Position numbers and translations under genes: made by a program. Positions 13,430 through 24,401 of a stretch of 64,000 nucleotides of DNA are shown here, piece by piece. The first letter of the stretch is position 1, and each line of letters starts with the position of its first letter. The notes under the pieces were generated by a model. That model was not told the DNA's origin, ran no database searches, and worked only from the letters and a program-made list of their open reading frames with translations. The DNA comes from Ceratothoa steindachneri (Eukaryota > Arthropoda > Malacostraca > Isopoda > Cymothoidae). The stretch covers positions 159,054,848-159,118,847 of the forward strand of contig OZ018322.1 in NCBI GenBank assembly GCA_963969495.1, read 5' to 3'.

Positions 13430-14830
13430 ACACTATTTGGTAACGCATTCCTACTGAGTGCGTCAGCGACCTGATTATCTGAACCTTTTATGTAATTTAT
13501 CTTAAATTGGTACTCTTGCAAGAGTAGACTCTAGTGCATAATTCGGCCGTTGGAGTGTCGTACATTTCGAATATAGGCCAACGGGCGGTGGTCAGTTTCT
13601 ATCTGAAATTGTTTTCCTATTAAATACATTTTAAACTTATCAATAACCCAAATAATAGCTACAGCTTCCTTATCTATATTGGCCTATCTCTTCTCGCGGG
13701 GTGATAACTGGCGACTAGCATATGCAACTGAATGACTCGTTCCGTCATCACATATTGAAGGAGTACACCTCTAATGCCCTCGTTGCTCGCGTCGGTCTTA
13801 CTCTTAAAGGATTTTTCTGGGTTGGGCAACTTCAAAAGGGGGGAAGAAATGAGCTTACTCTTGAGACGGTTAAAATTAGAAAGAGCGACATCATTCCAAC
13901 GTAGTCGATCGGGAAAAATTTTTTTTAAAAGGTTGCTGAGGGGCGCCGAAATTTCAGCGAAATTCGGGACAAATCGCCGATAGTAAGAAGCTGATTCAGG
14001 AATGATCTTAATTGCTCCTTAGTATTCGGGAGGGGCATGTTGGCGATTGCCTTAATCTTGTCCTCTTGTGGACCTAACTGTCTTTGTCTTATTTTAAAAC
14101 CCAAGTATTTTATGGTTTTTGTGGCAAAATGGCATTTGCTGTGGCCAATGGTGAGGCCATTTTCGCGCAGTCGCTCGAAGAGAGCTAATAGGGTGGTTAA
14201 ATGATGACTTCATTCACGGGTAGCGACGAAGACTTTGTCGAAGTAAAAGGAGACATTCGGAAGTCCATCTAACAACCTTCTCACGAGACGGTTGTAGTTA
14301 CTACAAGCGGTCACGAGGCCAAAAGGAAGGCGCTTAAATTGCATTAAGCCTTTCTCAGTTGCAAAGGCGGTATAGGCTTTCACATCGGGCCAGAGGGGAA
14401 TTTGGTAATACGCCTTGCACAAATCAAGTTCTGAGATGAACTTAGCGTCTTCAAAAAGGTGGAGGTTTTGATCTACCAACGGGATGGGCTCGGCGTCGAA
14501 CACAGTTACCGAATTTAACTTCCGGAAGTCGATGCACATCCGATAAGAGCCATCAGGCTTCTTGACCATGACGATTGCGGAACAATAACTAGAGGTGGAA
14601 GGTTCTATTATATCTAAACTAATCAAATCATCGACTTTGGCGTTAAAAGCTTGGCATAAATGAATCGGCATGGGATAGGGTTTTGAACGGACAGGTTCTA
14701 AGGTCATTAATTTAATATCATGCTCGAAACTAGTAGCACATCTAGGCTTCTCCGAAATAACGTCTCCGAAGTGACATAATAATTCTTGTAGCTGACTCTT
14801 TTGATGTGGTGTCAGCTGCGCGTCGATGAA
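13430..14830 (-). pseudogene. Ty3/gypsy retrotransposon pol remnant (RT and RNase H)
   Basis: Codes for the reverse transcriptase and RNase H part of a Ty3/gypsy polyprotein, which would copy element RNA into DNA. The RT frame opens at about 14830 and runs to about 14210. It shows the IEPSTSSYCSAIVMVKKPDG block, the DFRKLN motif (about 14510), the DLCKAYYQIPL block and the LPFGL motif. At the catalytic YxDD box it reads YFDKV, so the second Asp is lost. After a stop near 14210 the connection and RNase H follow: KYLGFKI, an AIANMPLP block, and at 13435-13500 the GSDNQVADALSR block typical of the RNase H end. Protease and gag are not seen, and no integrase follows downstream. Its upstream end lies only about 40 bp from the Polinton integrase fragment. 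It is dead by stops, frameshifts and the active-site change. Confidence 0.92.
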
Positions 14831-14876
14831 TGCCGATATTAAATTCCCCTAATAAACGTTTCATCCTTTTCCTTTT

Positions 14877-15291
14877 TCACTCTCCTCCATCATCAGAACA
14901 TATATAACATGGAATCCATCCGGATTCTTTCATGAGATTTCTTACAGCATTTGACACTACCTGGTCCGTCTTCTGCTTTAAAGGAATTAACCAGCTATAT
15001 CTAGAATATACGTCAATTAAAAAGAGTATGTAGCGTACACCATAATTAAAACTTTCAAATTTGGACATCACAGTTAATTCAGGCTGCCAAATCTCGTTAG
15101 AGCCTTGCGCTTTTACGTGTTTGGTCTTGAATCTTTTTCGAACGGGTTTATGTAATGTATAGCTATCCAAACCTGAGAGAAAGCTTTCCTCATCAGGTCT
15201 TTTGGCGATCCTTTTCCAGAGAGGTGTAGTCGATTTACCCTACGAAAAGATGTTGGAAGACTTCGGGATGTACATAAGCGTAACAATCTTA
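14877..15291 (-). pseudogene. Polinton-type integrase, N-terminal half of the core
   Basis: Would encode the retroviral-type integrase that inserts a Polinton into DNA. A single minus frame, with one internal stop at about 15240, carries TYTLHKPVRKRFKTKHV, then WQPEL, then YGVRYILFLIDVYSRYSWLIPLKQKT, written here in parts: YGVRYILFLIDV and SRYSWLIPLKQKT. This order is characteristic of the Polinton integrase group rather than the gypsy group. The first catalytic Asp, expected in the WQ-x-D-L position, reads Glu. The second is probably kept in SDDGGE at the very end. The rest of the core and any chromodomain are missing because the frame ends at 14877. It cannot belong to the neighbouring gypsy element, whose integrase would lie downstream of RNase H, below 13.4 kb. 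Confidence 0.82.
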
Positions 15292-15699
15292 TCCTAAAAT
15301 CCAATTTTATTTTAAATCTTGATTAAAATAGCTAATTTCAATTAGAATTTTATGGATTTTCGCAAAACTATTACTTCGTGCACCTTTACTGATTCTCTGA
15401 ATAAAAAGAGCTGGATTAATCGAATCGAGAAAACTGTATTCAATATGTAACGTGTAAAATGATCACTGTTTATTTTTAATCCAAACTTATATTTTTTTAA
15501 ATTAATATCAGAAGGTTTTTAATGATCCAGCATTTCAATAAACATATTTCTTAAAGAATTCTGCTCTGATAAAATATTATTTCTATTTTGGGTAAACTTA
15601 AACTTTCTTCTTGCAAGTCTTGATGACGCAGACTGATGGCACTCTACCCTATGGAGTTTCATGGTGAGACTGATTGATAAATAGATATTCTATTGAATT

Positions 15700-16236
15700 T
15701 TATTTACACTTAATGTTGACGTAGTCGTAAAGATCCCTGAGGACATATTCGTTCACAGGCTCGATTCTGTTCCCCCTCTTGTTGAGGAAACAGTGAAACT
15801 CATCAAACGAGATATTTTTTATATACTCAACTTCTGTGATGGTGGGATTAAGTTTTCTTAATTCATCAAGTCTATCGTTGAATGTAAGATAACATACATC
15901 AACCGCATTCTGTAAGCATTTCATTTGACGACAACTTTAAGGAAACTTCTCTTCAAGTTTTTAAAAAGGGTTGACTTCATATTCATTGTACAGCGCATTT
16001 TTAGGTCGTGTAGGAATTAACTCTTCATTCCTTTTCCAGTAAATACAGAAATGGATACTTTAAAATAGACTGTTAGAGTTGGCTTCCACTACATACTTTA
16101 ACTGCTTTACCTGGTAGTAATTCACCAAACAATCAACATAAGGGAAATTTTCCTGTTTTAACCTGTGTATTGCAGTAAACACAAGCCAAAACTCATCCTC
16201 ACTAAGGAATAGTTTATCGTTATAGCGCTCTTTCAT
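15700..16236 (-). pseudogene. Unidentified Polinton-region protein, ~180 codons
   Basis: One reading frame runs from an ATG at 16236 to a stop at about 15700 with three internal stops and no frameshift, which indicates a once-coding gene. The start of the frame is MKERYNDKLFLSEDEFW. Other readable blocks are FPYVDCLVNYYQVKQL, FCIYWKRNEELIPTRPKN, ALYNEYEVNP and, at the end, NEYVLRDLYDYVN. It is rich in Tyr, Glu and Asn. No signal peptide or membrane segment is apparent. Its position between integrase and the small Polinton genes, on the same strand, suggests it belongs to that element. I do not recognise the family. A capsid-related or accessory role is possible but unsupported. Confidence 0.55.
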
Positions 16237-16569
16237 ACTTATTTTTAAAGATCACTCTAATATAACTGAATTATGTTCTGGTAATCTTAAGAAGGCTGAA
16301 TATATTAATTTTATATTCTTGTTGTATAATTTTCTTCACTTGGAATCCAGACACAGATTCTTAGGCGTGAGTATTCGTGTGAATTTGGACAGACAGTGAG
16401 ACAAATGCCATTGTGATAGTGTTTCTCTGACGTGGTTTAAATTTTTAGGATTTTTTTGTATAAACATAACAGTGGAGTTGCCACTTGCCTTTTACAATTA
16501 TTTGATTGGACCGTCTAGTTGCCATTTCCATCAGTGAAATTGATTAATATTTCAACTGAATGCTCCTGT

Positions 16570-16894
16570 ATTTTTTAATGTCTAATAAATTAATCTGCTC
16601 CTTTCACGAACATTAGGCTCCAGTTTTCCTAATACTTTATCTGGTTATTCGTTTACTTGATCTCTATTTTTCTGTTTAACATTAGCGGGAGGTGAGTTTC
16701 CAGCCTTATCATACTGTGTTAAATAATCTCCAAAGGTATTCTGATAAAGTATAATACGTTTATCTGGTGGTATGTGTGAATTATTGAGTATAGTAGTCAA
16801 TTATCTCTCCAGTAAATGAAAATCTTTCCTGAGATGTTATTAAATTTAAGAAGAGGGCTCTCTCTTTATCTGGATAAACAATAATATTTTTCAT
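16570..16894 (-). pseudogene. Polinton-associated small protein
   Basis: An ATG at 16894 opens a frame starting MKNIIVYPDKERALFLNL. After about 29 codons the reading shifts frame and continues as LNNSHIPPDKRIILYQNTFG and then DYLTQYDKAG. The reading 'short N-terminal segment, then a LYxxxxxxYL block, then a Lys-rich linker' matches a small conserved gene often found next to the Polinton ATPase and core genes in animals. Its function there is not established; a virion role is usually inferred. The C-terminal part decays with at least two stops by about 16.6 kb. It lies downstream of the next small gene on the same strand, as expected for a co-oriented block. Confidence 0.55.
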
Positions 16895-17029
16895 CTTAGA
16901 AAGTTGGATAAAAGAGATGTAGAACAGAGAATAAGATTTGTAGAAACGGTCTTATACGCTGATTTATTATTTTTTCTTTAAACTTATATGACCTGGCTTT
17001 CGAGCTAACATACGTATCAACCGTTTGAA

Positions 17030-17275
17030 TCAAGATATTTCCTGTTTCTCTGAGGCAGTCATCGGAACATTACCTTTTATTGGATTAAGACATATTTCAC
17101 ATACACATTTGACAAATTCACTATCCATGCTTCCTATGATGTTTTTTTTCATCTTTTTAGAAAGTGTAGGTAACGCATGGAAGTGATACACGTATCTTTT
17201 AATTTTATAGATCGTTCTAAAAGATATACGGTTTCGATTTCGTTTGGAAATAAACCCGTTCGTAAGGTAAATCAT
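17030..17275 (-). pseudogene. Polinton small conserved protein (core-like)
   Basis: About 80 codons. The informative part is the C-terminal half: LPTLSKKMKKN, then SEFVKCVCEICLNPIKGNVP, then MTASEKQEIS. A basic start followed by a CxCExxLNxxKGNVP block is the signature of a small protein encoded beside Polinton and adintovirus-like packaging genes; I recall it as a likely virion core or DNA-binding component. The frame overlaps the end of the ATPase by about four bases (17272-17275), the usual tight spacing. The family normally continues into a basic, glycine-rich tail, which is not readable here. Confidence 0.6.
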
Positions 17276-17795
17276 ACAGTGTTTCTCGGACTGAAGTCGT
17301 AGAGCAAGTAGCCATAAGGATTTGAGACTGATTCTTTATATATTTTCAAGAAGGTCTTACGTTGACCCGGCATTATTTGTTTAGCAAAGATATTTATCTG
17401 GAAGATGTCTCTCCTCTCGTTAAAGAAAACTAGATTATGACAATTTATAGCTATATTGCGCATATAAGAATTTTTATGAAATAGATTTTGAGCCACTAGG
17501 AATATAAAGATATTCTTATGGGTTAAGTCATCTAAAGTAAAAAGTGTATTATTTTTACCATCTAGAGATGAAACATTGTACACACCTTCATGAAACATCA
17601 CTTCGTTTTTAAATTCTTCATAACCTTTCTGTCAGACAGTATAACACCAAATGATTCTATCAACAAGTTGAGTGAACATCTTATCTCTATTTCGGAGTAT
17701 ACGATATAGGAAGTTTGTTTTTTCGCTAGCCGTAGGCCGAATGATCGATGAAATACATGGTGATATAAATTTAATTTTTTTTGCACTTCCTTCAC
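17272..17795 (-). pseudogene. Polinton FtsK/A32-like packaging ATPase, C-terminal part
   Basis: Would power genome packaging into Polinton virions. The frame 17272-17601 carries a Walker B-type LFTLDDLTHKN segment (about 17510-17545). It continues with FLVAQNLFHKNSYMRNIAIN, then LVFFNERRD, the PGQ turn and finally the YGYLLYDFSP block typical of the end of this family. A frame change at about 17598 leads upstream to 17598-17795, which reads a Tyr-rich strand ending in LSDRKVM that probably corresponds to the segment before Walker B. The Walker A P-loop, expected further upstream near 17.8 kb, was not found, so the N-terminus is lost. The assignment rests on the LDDL and QNLF blocks. Confidence 0.75.
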
Positions 17796-18280
17796 TCATA
17801 CTTTTCTTATGTACAATGAATAGAACAGCTTCTTTTGGATAACAATATACAAAAGCCTATCTCTAAAGAAAAAATTCATACCTCCCTCATTAATGATTTC
17901 CTTTTATATAAAGAATGAGCCAACATCTTTCAGATAACTATATACAAAATGTTTTCTTTCTTTATAGATCATCAGAAACGATATTTACTGATCATGCAAA
18001 AAAAGCGAAAGATCCACCAAAAAGATCTAACCTCTCATCGGGCGAAGTGTCGTCGTTGTGGAGTCAGAGTACTTATTTGTCACTCATGCTTTCCTTCTGT
18101 ACAATGAATACCTAAACTGCTTTCAGATAAATATATACATTATTTTTTCCCCCTTTTTAGATTATAAAAAAACAGAGAGAAAATCATTCTTGCGCAAAAA
18201 TTAGGCCAATAACAGAAAACAGATATGGAAATATTCAGATTATTATATATCATGTAATCTTAGAGAAGTCAGAAGAAGCT
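17796..18280. promoter_or_regulatory. Divergent intergenic region of the Polinton with imperfect direct repeats
   Basis: This lies between the minus-strand ATPase block and the plus-strand polymerase. Two diverged copies of a ~60-bp stretch, at about 17791-17850 and 18080-18137, share CACTCAT..CTTTTCTT..GTACAATGAATA followed by TTTNGATAANNATATAC. A third partial copy of the second half lies near 17927-17948. Divergent genes around a short spacer suggest a shared promoter, which is my inference; no TATA box or initiator can be assigned with confidence. A short Cys-containing frame near 18015-18060 is probably chance. Confidence 0.35.
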
Positions 18281-21200
18281 GGGCTTGATAGAGTAGTGCG
18301 TGAGCTTGTATGACCTATATTAAATCTCCAATGGATTCGAGATGGTAATTATCGTGTAAATATAAGTTTTCAGATTATGAATATATCCAGTGATACAATC
18401 CATTTACACGTTCCATTCGTTCAACTACGTGAGTCGAAACTATTTGTTATATCATGATACAATTCGAAACAGCATTTGAATCTGTGGACACAATCGAGTT
18501 TAGTAACTTCATTCTCTCAGTTCATGTTTACAGGATTCCTGCTGAGCATTTTGTAATATCATCCAATGTCAGATTTATTGACATAATATATATAGAGGTC
18601 ATATTAATTCGACTGGCTGTGCATTTGTTTTCCAAGTCCTCGCGAAAAAATGGAGGACAATGTTCGCATAAAATTTTGGTGATTCTTACAATAATAAAAG
18701 AGTCTCAAGAGTTGGCAAGAAAATGTAATCTTGTGTACAAAGAGTCGGTCACTGTAGGTCAATTATTCTTAATAAAACGAGAGCAGAGAAGCAGGATCCT
18801 CATAGTAGGCCCACAGGTGATGAACGTAAATTCAAATTACTCCATCGACCAACTTATTCTAAAAAAGCAGCCCAACTCCTATTCGTTGGTCATGTAAGTA
18901 AAACTTACAATCCAATTCGCCATAATAGTGATACATATGTTAAAAACAAGAAACTTCCTGTTAATCACGGCATGTGTTTTCTTGCTATACCTTCCATAAC
19001 AACGTAACAGCCCATATAAAAAAATGTAAATGGGTATGAGGTCAGTGATTTGAGCATTGTGATGGAGAAAGTATTCGAGGGATTTTATGTAATTAGTCTA
19101 ATAGCTCATTCTACAGCTAATCATGTTTTGATACGGACAGAGAGCTTCATACATGTGTGAAGATTAGTATGCGTCTTAGATGTAACCATATAAGCATGCA
19201 TGGTGCAAACGGCATGGGACGACACGAGTATAATAGGTTTTTCTGCTCTAAATGTTATACATACTATAACGCGGATGGATCAGAGCATACGTGCTAAATG
19301 AAGAGAGAAGAAGGAGTCGATGGTTAAGAAATGGAATGCCGTACATTATGATAAAGAAACCTATAAAGAACTGGGATCATTTCTACTTTTTACTTATATG
19401 TTGGTTATACAAATAATCAGGAAACTGTATTTTAATATTGAGAATGAAACAGATGACAAATGTAAGAACCGTGTTTCACGAAGAAAGATTTTTCAAAGAG
19501 ATTGTGAAAACTACCCTTGTAAACCCTTTAGAAAAGAGGTAATAAAATAAAAGGATCGAGAGAAAATGTGATAACATTTGTGATGCCACATAACCATGCC
19601 AAATTCGATGCCCAATTTATCTATGACGAATGCTTCAACATTTTAATCCTAATCTCTTTATTGCATCTAATGAAGCGGGAAGAAATGATTTTTGAGATTG
19701 AGCTCGTTTAGAACATAAGTTTTAAGGACACACTACTATTCATGCGTTCATCGCCGGAATAAACTGCCCAAAACAATGAAAATCCCCTAAATGGTAATAG
19801 GTTATTTTCTTTACGATTTTCTTTCAGAGGAAAACATTGAATTATACTGTACAGGTTCCTTAAAGAGGTGTTTGAAAAATGAAAAAATGAACAGCAAGAA
19901 AAAATTACATTTTGACAGTAATTTTTATTCGAATTTTCAAAAAGAAGTATACAATAATGGTACAAAATGTATTAAGTATTGCATTCAAGATGTTTCTATC
20001 CTTCGCCTGTGTCTTGAGAAGATTAGACGTTCCTTTATCAGAAGATTTAACATCGATCGTCCATCACAATAGCCCTATTGTGTTAAAAGGTTTATAAAAA
20101 TGACTTATTACCAGAAAATTCTATTGCAGTAATCGACAGGAAGAAATCCAAAGCTTTTTCTTATAAGGCTATACGTTAGACTATGTTTGAGGAACATGTT
20201 AGAGGAATCCCAATTTTTCTTGCAAGAAACGGTGGTAAACGAAGCTTTTCTGTTGGTGGAAGAATATTTTTCCTGGCGGCTATTCACCATCAGGAGGAGG
20301 AAATGTGTTTCTCTTTCAAGGATGTTATTGGTTTGGGTGTCAGGATGTTTCCATTCGTGGACGTGGGTTGTTGTACCGATATTATCAGACAGTAGAGAGT
20401 GATCGAATTCTTAGTAGTAAATACAAGGTTATCATTCTCTTTGAGTGTAAATTTGAAACCATGATGAACACCGTTCCCGGGTGATGTGAGACGGTTAATA
20501 GAATATGTGCCGATGGAATCAATGCTGTATTGGATGTGGGGAGTGCACTTTTTGATGGCAGATGTAACCCATTAATATTATACTACCCACCAACAGAAGG
20601 TGTGAAAATCCATTATGTCAATTTCTGCTCCTTATATCCATACTGTATGGAAAAAAATCCCTATCCCGTAAAATCATCTAGACGTTACGTATCTGTCCGA
20701 GAAATTCTGTCTATTCAAGAATTCACTCAGGGTGTGGATGAGGCATATTTTGGTATCGTCAAAGTTGATGTTCTCCCTCCTAATGATCTGTATATTCCAG
20801 TTCACCCTCGATCCGTGGATGGTAGACTTACTTTCACACGCTACGCCACATGCGCTCAGAGCAAAACTCACACGAATGCGACCACTCTGAAAAGCAACGT
20901 ATGATTTCCTAAGTGTACACAACCCTTGAACTGTAAAAATATATAAGATCAAGAAAATCTACGAGGCTTGGGACTTTGAAAAGAGAGATGGTTTGTTCGC
21001 AGAGTATATAAAAGCTTTTCTAGAAGAAAAAATAGAAGCTTCTGGATTCCCACGAAGAGTATTTGTGGAGAATGAAAAATAGTATACGTGAAGAGGTTGA
21101 ATCATGTTAAGAGGATAAACATCAAAATAAACAACAACGAAAGGAACCCTGGAAATCGTTTTAGAGCAAAGCTCTGCCTAAATGGTTAAGGATTTCTTCC

Positions 21201-22000
21201 TGCTATTAGAATTTTTTTCTGCGTTGATATATTACTTTCGAGATGTGATTTAGAAATGATAAGACATTGTACAGCTAATATAAATTCAATAATTTCTAAA
21301 CTTAAAGTCGATAATACTACTATAATAATAAATTAAAAAACATCCCATTAACCCTGATCATATTTATTCCTTTTACAGTCTTTGGGGAAAATACTCTCAG
21401 AGGATTCGCGGAATTAAAATGGTCATCTGTTGTTCCGACCATGATTTAATCGACCCTGATCAAAAACCACGATAACATTGTGAACTCGTTGGATGTAGTT
21501 GGCAATGCATAGATTGCGAAAGTGGAGAATGCTGAACATGTAAAAGTTGACGAATCTTCCAATTGCAGCATTCACAACCGCCTAGACTCGTTGGGTGAAA
21601 GGTTGTTGTACTGTGACACAGACAGGGCCATCTTCATTGATAGGAAAGATGATCCATAACCTCAACTCGGAGAATTGCTAGGTGATCTCACTGATGATTT
21701 CAAGGATGTGTACGATGCTGATGCGTATGGAGATTCATTCTGCTCTACGGGTCCTAAAACCTATTCGGTACTTTTCCAAACGCCGAGTGGGGTGACGTAT
21801 AGACTTCCTGCTAAAGGATTAACAATTAACACTCACACGAAGGATATAATAACCTAAGATACTATGAAACGCATAGTTAGAGCCGATGATGATAGGGAGA
21901 ATGATGATAGTCATATGCTTGTACCATTTATGGGTTTCAGAGCCGAGCAACACGGTGGAGTGAAAGAGGTGAGAGGTGAGGTGAAAAGGTTTTGAGAAAG
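18280..22000 (+). pseudogene. Polinton protein-primed DNA polymerase B
   Basis: Remnant of the polymerase that copies the Polinton from a terminal protein primer. Landmarks in order, in shifting plus frames: a GLDRVVREL stretch (18281); a C-x2-C..H-x-C finger (19244-19294); exonuclease block PHNHAKFDAQFIYDE (about 19584-19632); exonuclease block YCIQDVSIL (19977-20003); the conserved FQGCYWFGC (about 20310-20340) and ECKFE (about 20450); polymerase motif A as NFCSLYPYC (20620-20646); motif B as KLCLN (to 21183), then SLWGKYSQR (from 21377) after a 193-bp interruption; motif C as YCDTDR (21609-21626); and the C-terminal LGDLTDDF and STGPKTYS blocks (21675-21750). Motif A has Asn where the catalytic Asp belongs. 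Motif C reads DTDR instead of DTDS. Many stops and frameshifts confirm a dead copy. Confidence 0.92.
21184..21376 (+). other. 193-bp interruption inside polymerase motif B
   Basis: The coding blocks KLCLN and SLWGKYSQR, normally contiguous in motif B, are separated by 193 AT-rich bases. The insert ends with a pyrimidine-rich stretch and CAG (TTATTCCTTTTACAG), like a splice acceptor, and begins GGTTAAGG. Either a degraded intron or a small insertion would explain it. With GT at 21185 and AG at 21378 the downstream frame would be off by one, so intron identity is unproven. Confidence 0.5.
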
Positions 22001-22563
22001 ATGTTTCGGAAACATGTTGAGCTCTCTGGGAGTTATTGAAGAATAACTCTCAGTTTCAAAGGGATCTTACACGATATTTAAAAAAAGTCCATGGAATACC
22101 TGCCAGGTATTATTATCTCTTTCTTTTTGCGCATACATATTTTTTCAATTATTAATAATATTCACTGATTCATAGGAATAAAATAAAGATAAAATAATAC
22201 GGGTTATGCTACCAATGTTTGATTTTGTCTAATTCCCCTTCTTGGCCTTGTGAGAAGGGGAATTCTTTCATCCTTGCCCCTTCAGTCTTGCTTTCCATCG
22301 TATCGGTGAGTTGATGGAAATACTTGAGATAAATCGAAATAACAAGGCTTTTGTGTCAAATATAGCGATATCCACTACTTTCTCCCCATCATTCACAATG
22401 TTAGAATGCAATATGCAGAAAAATCTATCCACCCATGTATTGTGACGATCAGATGACCTCCTCCAAAGAAAAACTGATCTATAAGCTCGTAATGGCACGG
22501 GAGTAATGGTGATGATGTTTGGGTTTGCCGAGTCTTCCAGCTCCCTTCTTTACTCCAGCTATC
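22001..22563. other. No gene recognised beyond the polymerase
   Basis: This should contain the right part or end of the Polinton, but I saw no terminal inverted repeat and no conserved frame. A 76-codon minus frame at 22268-22498 has no known motif. Confidence 0.4.
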
Positions 22564-23087
22564 CTAGAATGGCCAGAAGGCCAGATGTGAGATCAGAGAA
22601 ACTTTCTCTCTCACTTTTCTTACAATTTTCCTTTTATTTCGATATCTATGGGGAAGTTGTATGAGTAAAGGATGAGCTTTTCCCTGAGGAAGACGATCAC
22701 ATTGACTAGGGATCACCTGAAGTAGTGTCCACCAACAGGGATTCCTAGAGAAAAATGGTGATAAATAGGTCATTTTTTGCATCCCTAAAGGCTTAATTAT
22801 AGGCTCAGTTTTAGCTTCGATCAGCACTCTTCTGGCACCTAACGTGATTCTCTCCATCAAGCCTGGAGGAAGGTAAGCCACGAACCCATCGTGAAAAACA
22901 GAGGAGCGCATCGACGGGATGAATCAGGTGTTGCATACCCAAGACCCTTGTCCCCCTCTACTATGCATCTTTTCCGGAAAGACCGAAACACAGCACAGAG
23001 TTTTTTACAGAGAAGACTAGTGACAAGACAGTACCGAGGGCCCATCAGACAACAGCATTTACCGCGTAGACAGGATCTACAAGACAA
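22564..23087 (-). pseudogene. Unrecognised coding-like sequence
   Basis: Two overlapping minus frames (22857-23087 and 22564-22911) read like one protein with a frameshift near 22.88 kb. The second carries DGFVAYLPPGLMERITLG and then RRVLIEAKTEPIIKPLG, which looks coding rather than random. The first has a Cys-rich start (CRSCLRGKCCCLMG). I cannot name the family. Its position just beyond the Polinton polymerase allows membership in that element, but the composition also fits part of a retroelement. No membrane segment or signal peptide is evident. Confidence 0.3.
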
Positions 23088-24400
23088 CTAGAAATCTAGC
23101 TCAGAAAAACTAAGTCACCGATATAACACTCAGTATCATCATGGAGGAGATTGTGAAAAAGGAAAAAGATGAGTATAGACATCTACAGTCGAGATCACCA
23201 TTCTAAAACTTTTACAAATTACTGTAGATGTGTTTGCAGTTTAAGATACATGACTTATAAGGGGATGAGGATATATGTAATCATAGAAATTGCCAGCCAC
23301 TAAAAGAAAAAGTTCGAGCTCGCTGCCGGAATCTCCATGCTCATTTTCTAACCACATCTCTCTATTCAATCTTAACCACATACATATATACCGTCACCCA
23401 GATATGAAGGCCGCATTAAGATCTTATTTGCCGAAGACATTGGCCAGCTTGGATATTTGCTCATAAAAGAACGTGGCGACGTATGGTAGAATGACAACGG
23501 AAACGATATGTATGAGCAGCGAATATGAACAAAATAGAAGATAAAACGAACCGATATAAATTTAAAATTAAACCATTTACAGGAAGCTCTTATCCTTTAT
23601 TTATGTAGAAGAATGATGATACACGATACAAAATAAAGGTTATTGAATTAACTACTAAAACAAGTTAAAAAAGCACGTTATGGATAAAGTAAATAGGGGA
23701 AATAGCAGAATATACTAATATACGGTTTAAGAAACCTTACCATTAAAAACAAATAGAAGATCTACCAACCTATAATTCAATCTGCAAAAATTTATTTCTG
23801 GTATAAATTTGCCATACTACTAAATGGTCAGGATATTATTCTACAGTACTCTACTCAACTTTGGTATCAGGAAAGATATAATGAAGATACTAAATTTAAT
23901 TATGTTTGAGCTTGGATGATTAGACATAATTAAGTAAATAAACGGGCTTAGATGATTTAAAGCATAGCGATTTCGACAACCTGAGTTTCTTATTTATTTA
24001 TGTACATCCAAAATTTGACATTATATTTTCATGCTTTATTATTTGCGAAAGCTCCATTTTTGAAAAGAATAGACCCTGTTCTGTTATAAATTTCCAAATG
24101 CTGAGAAAAACGACTCTCTCAAAGATCAAACATCAGGCCGATATATGAAGCCGAGTAACATCCTCGACATATTAATTGCTACACGACACCGAATAATTGG
24201 ATACTTGATCATTTAAAAGTAAAAAGTTAGAATTGAATACTTATTGACAAATAAAGCAAAGACCTACAATTGTGTTGAAAAAAAACTGCTTGAACAATTT
24301 GAAGAATTTTCGTCTACACAACATATTATGAGCTTACATTTCCAGGTTGTTCTCCTCCACTATTTTTCCATTTCTTTCTGGGATAAAAGGTGTTTATATT
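23088..24400. other. No gene recognised
   Basis: AT-rich DNA. On the minus strand this is where the segment downstream of the Penelope-like RT should lie. I found no endonuclease motif here. Confidence 0.45.
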
Positions 24401-24401
24401 A

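Larger units (their letters stand above)
14870..22000. mobile_element. Polinton/Maverick remnant
   Basis: Five or six gene remnants between these points fit a Polinton (Maverick), a large self-synthesising DNA transposon related to adintovirus-like agents. These are a retroviral-type integrase, two small conserved Polinton genes, an FtsK/A32-like packaging ATPase and a protein-primed family B DNA polymerase. The minus-strand genes and the plus-strand polymerase diverge from about 17.8-18.3 kb. I did not find major or minor capsid genes or the adenovirus-type protease, and terminal inverted repeats are not visible. The left end is cut at about 14.87 kb beside the gypsy fragment. Multiple stops and frameshifts show a fossil copy. 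Confidence 0.85.

Noticed and set aside
13430..15291. One gypsy element containing both the RT and the integrase
   Set aside because: The integrase lies upstream of RT on the minus strand and its wording is of the Polinton type; gypsy integrase follows RNase H.
17915..18115. Possible zinc-ribbon protein near 18.02-18.06 kb
   Set aside because: Cys spacing is irregular, no family match is apparent and the frame lies in the divergent spacer.
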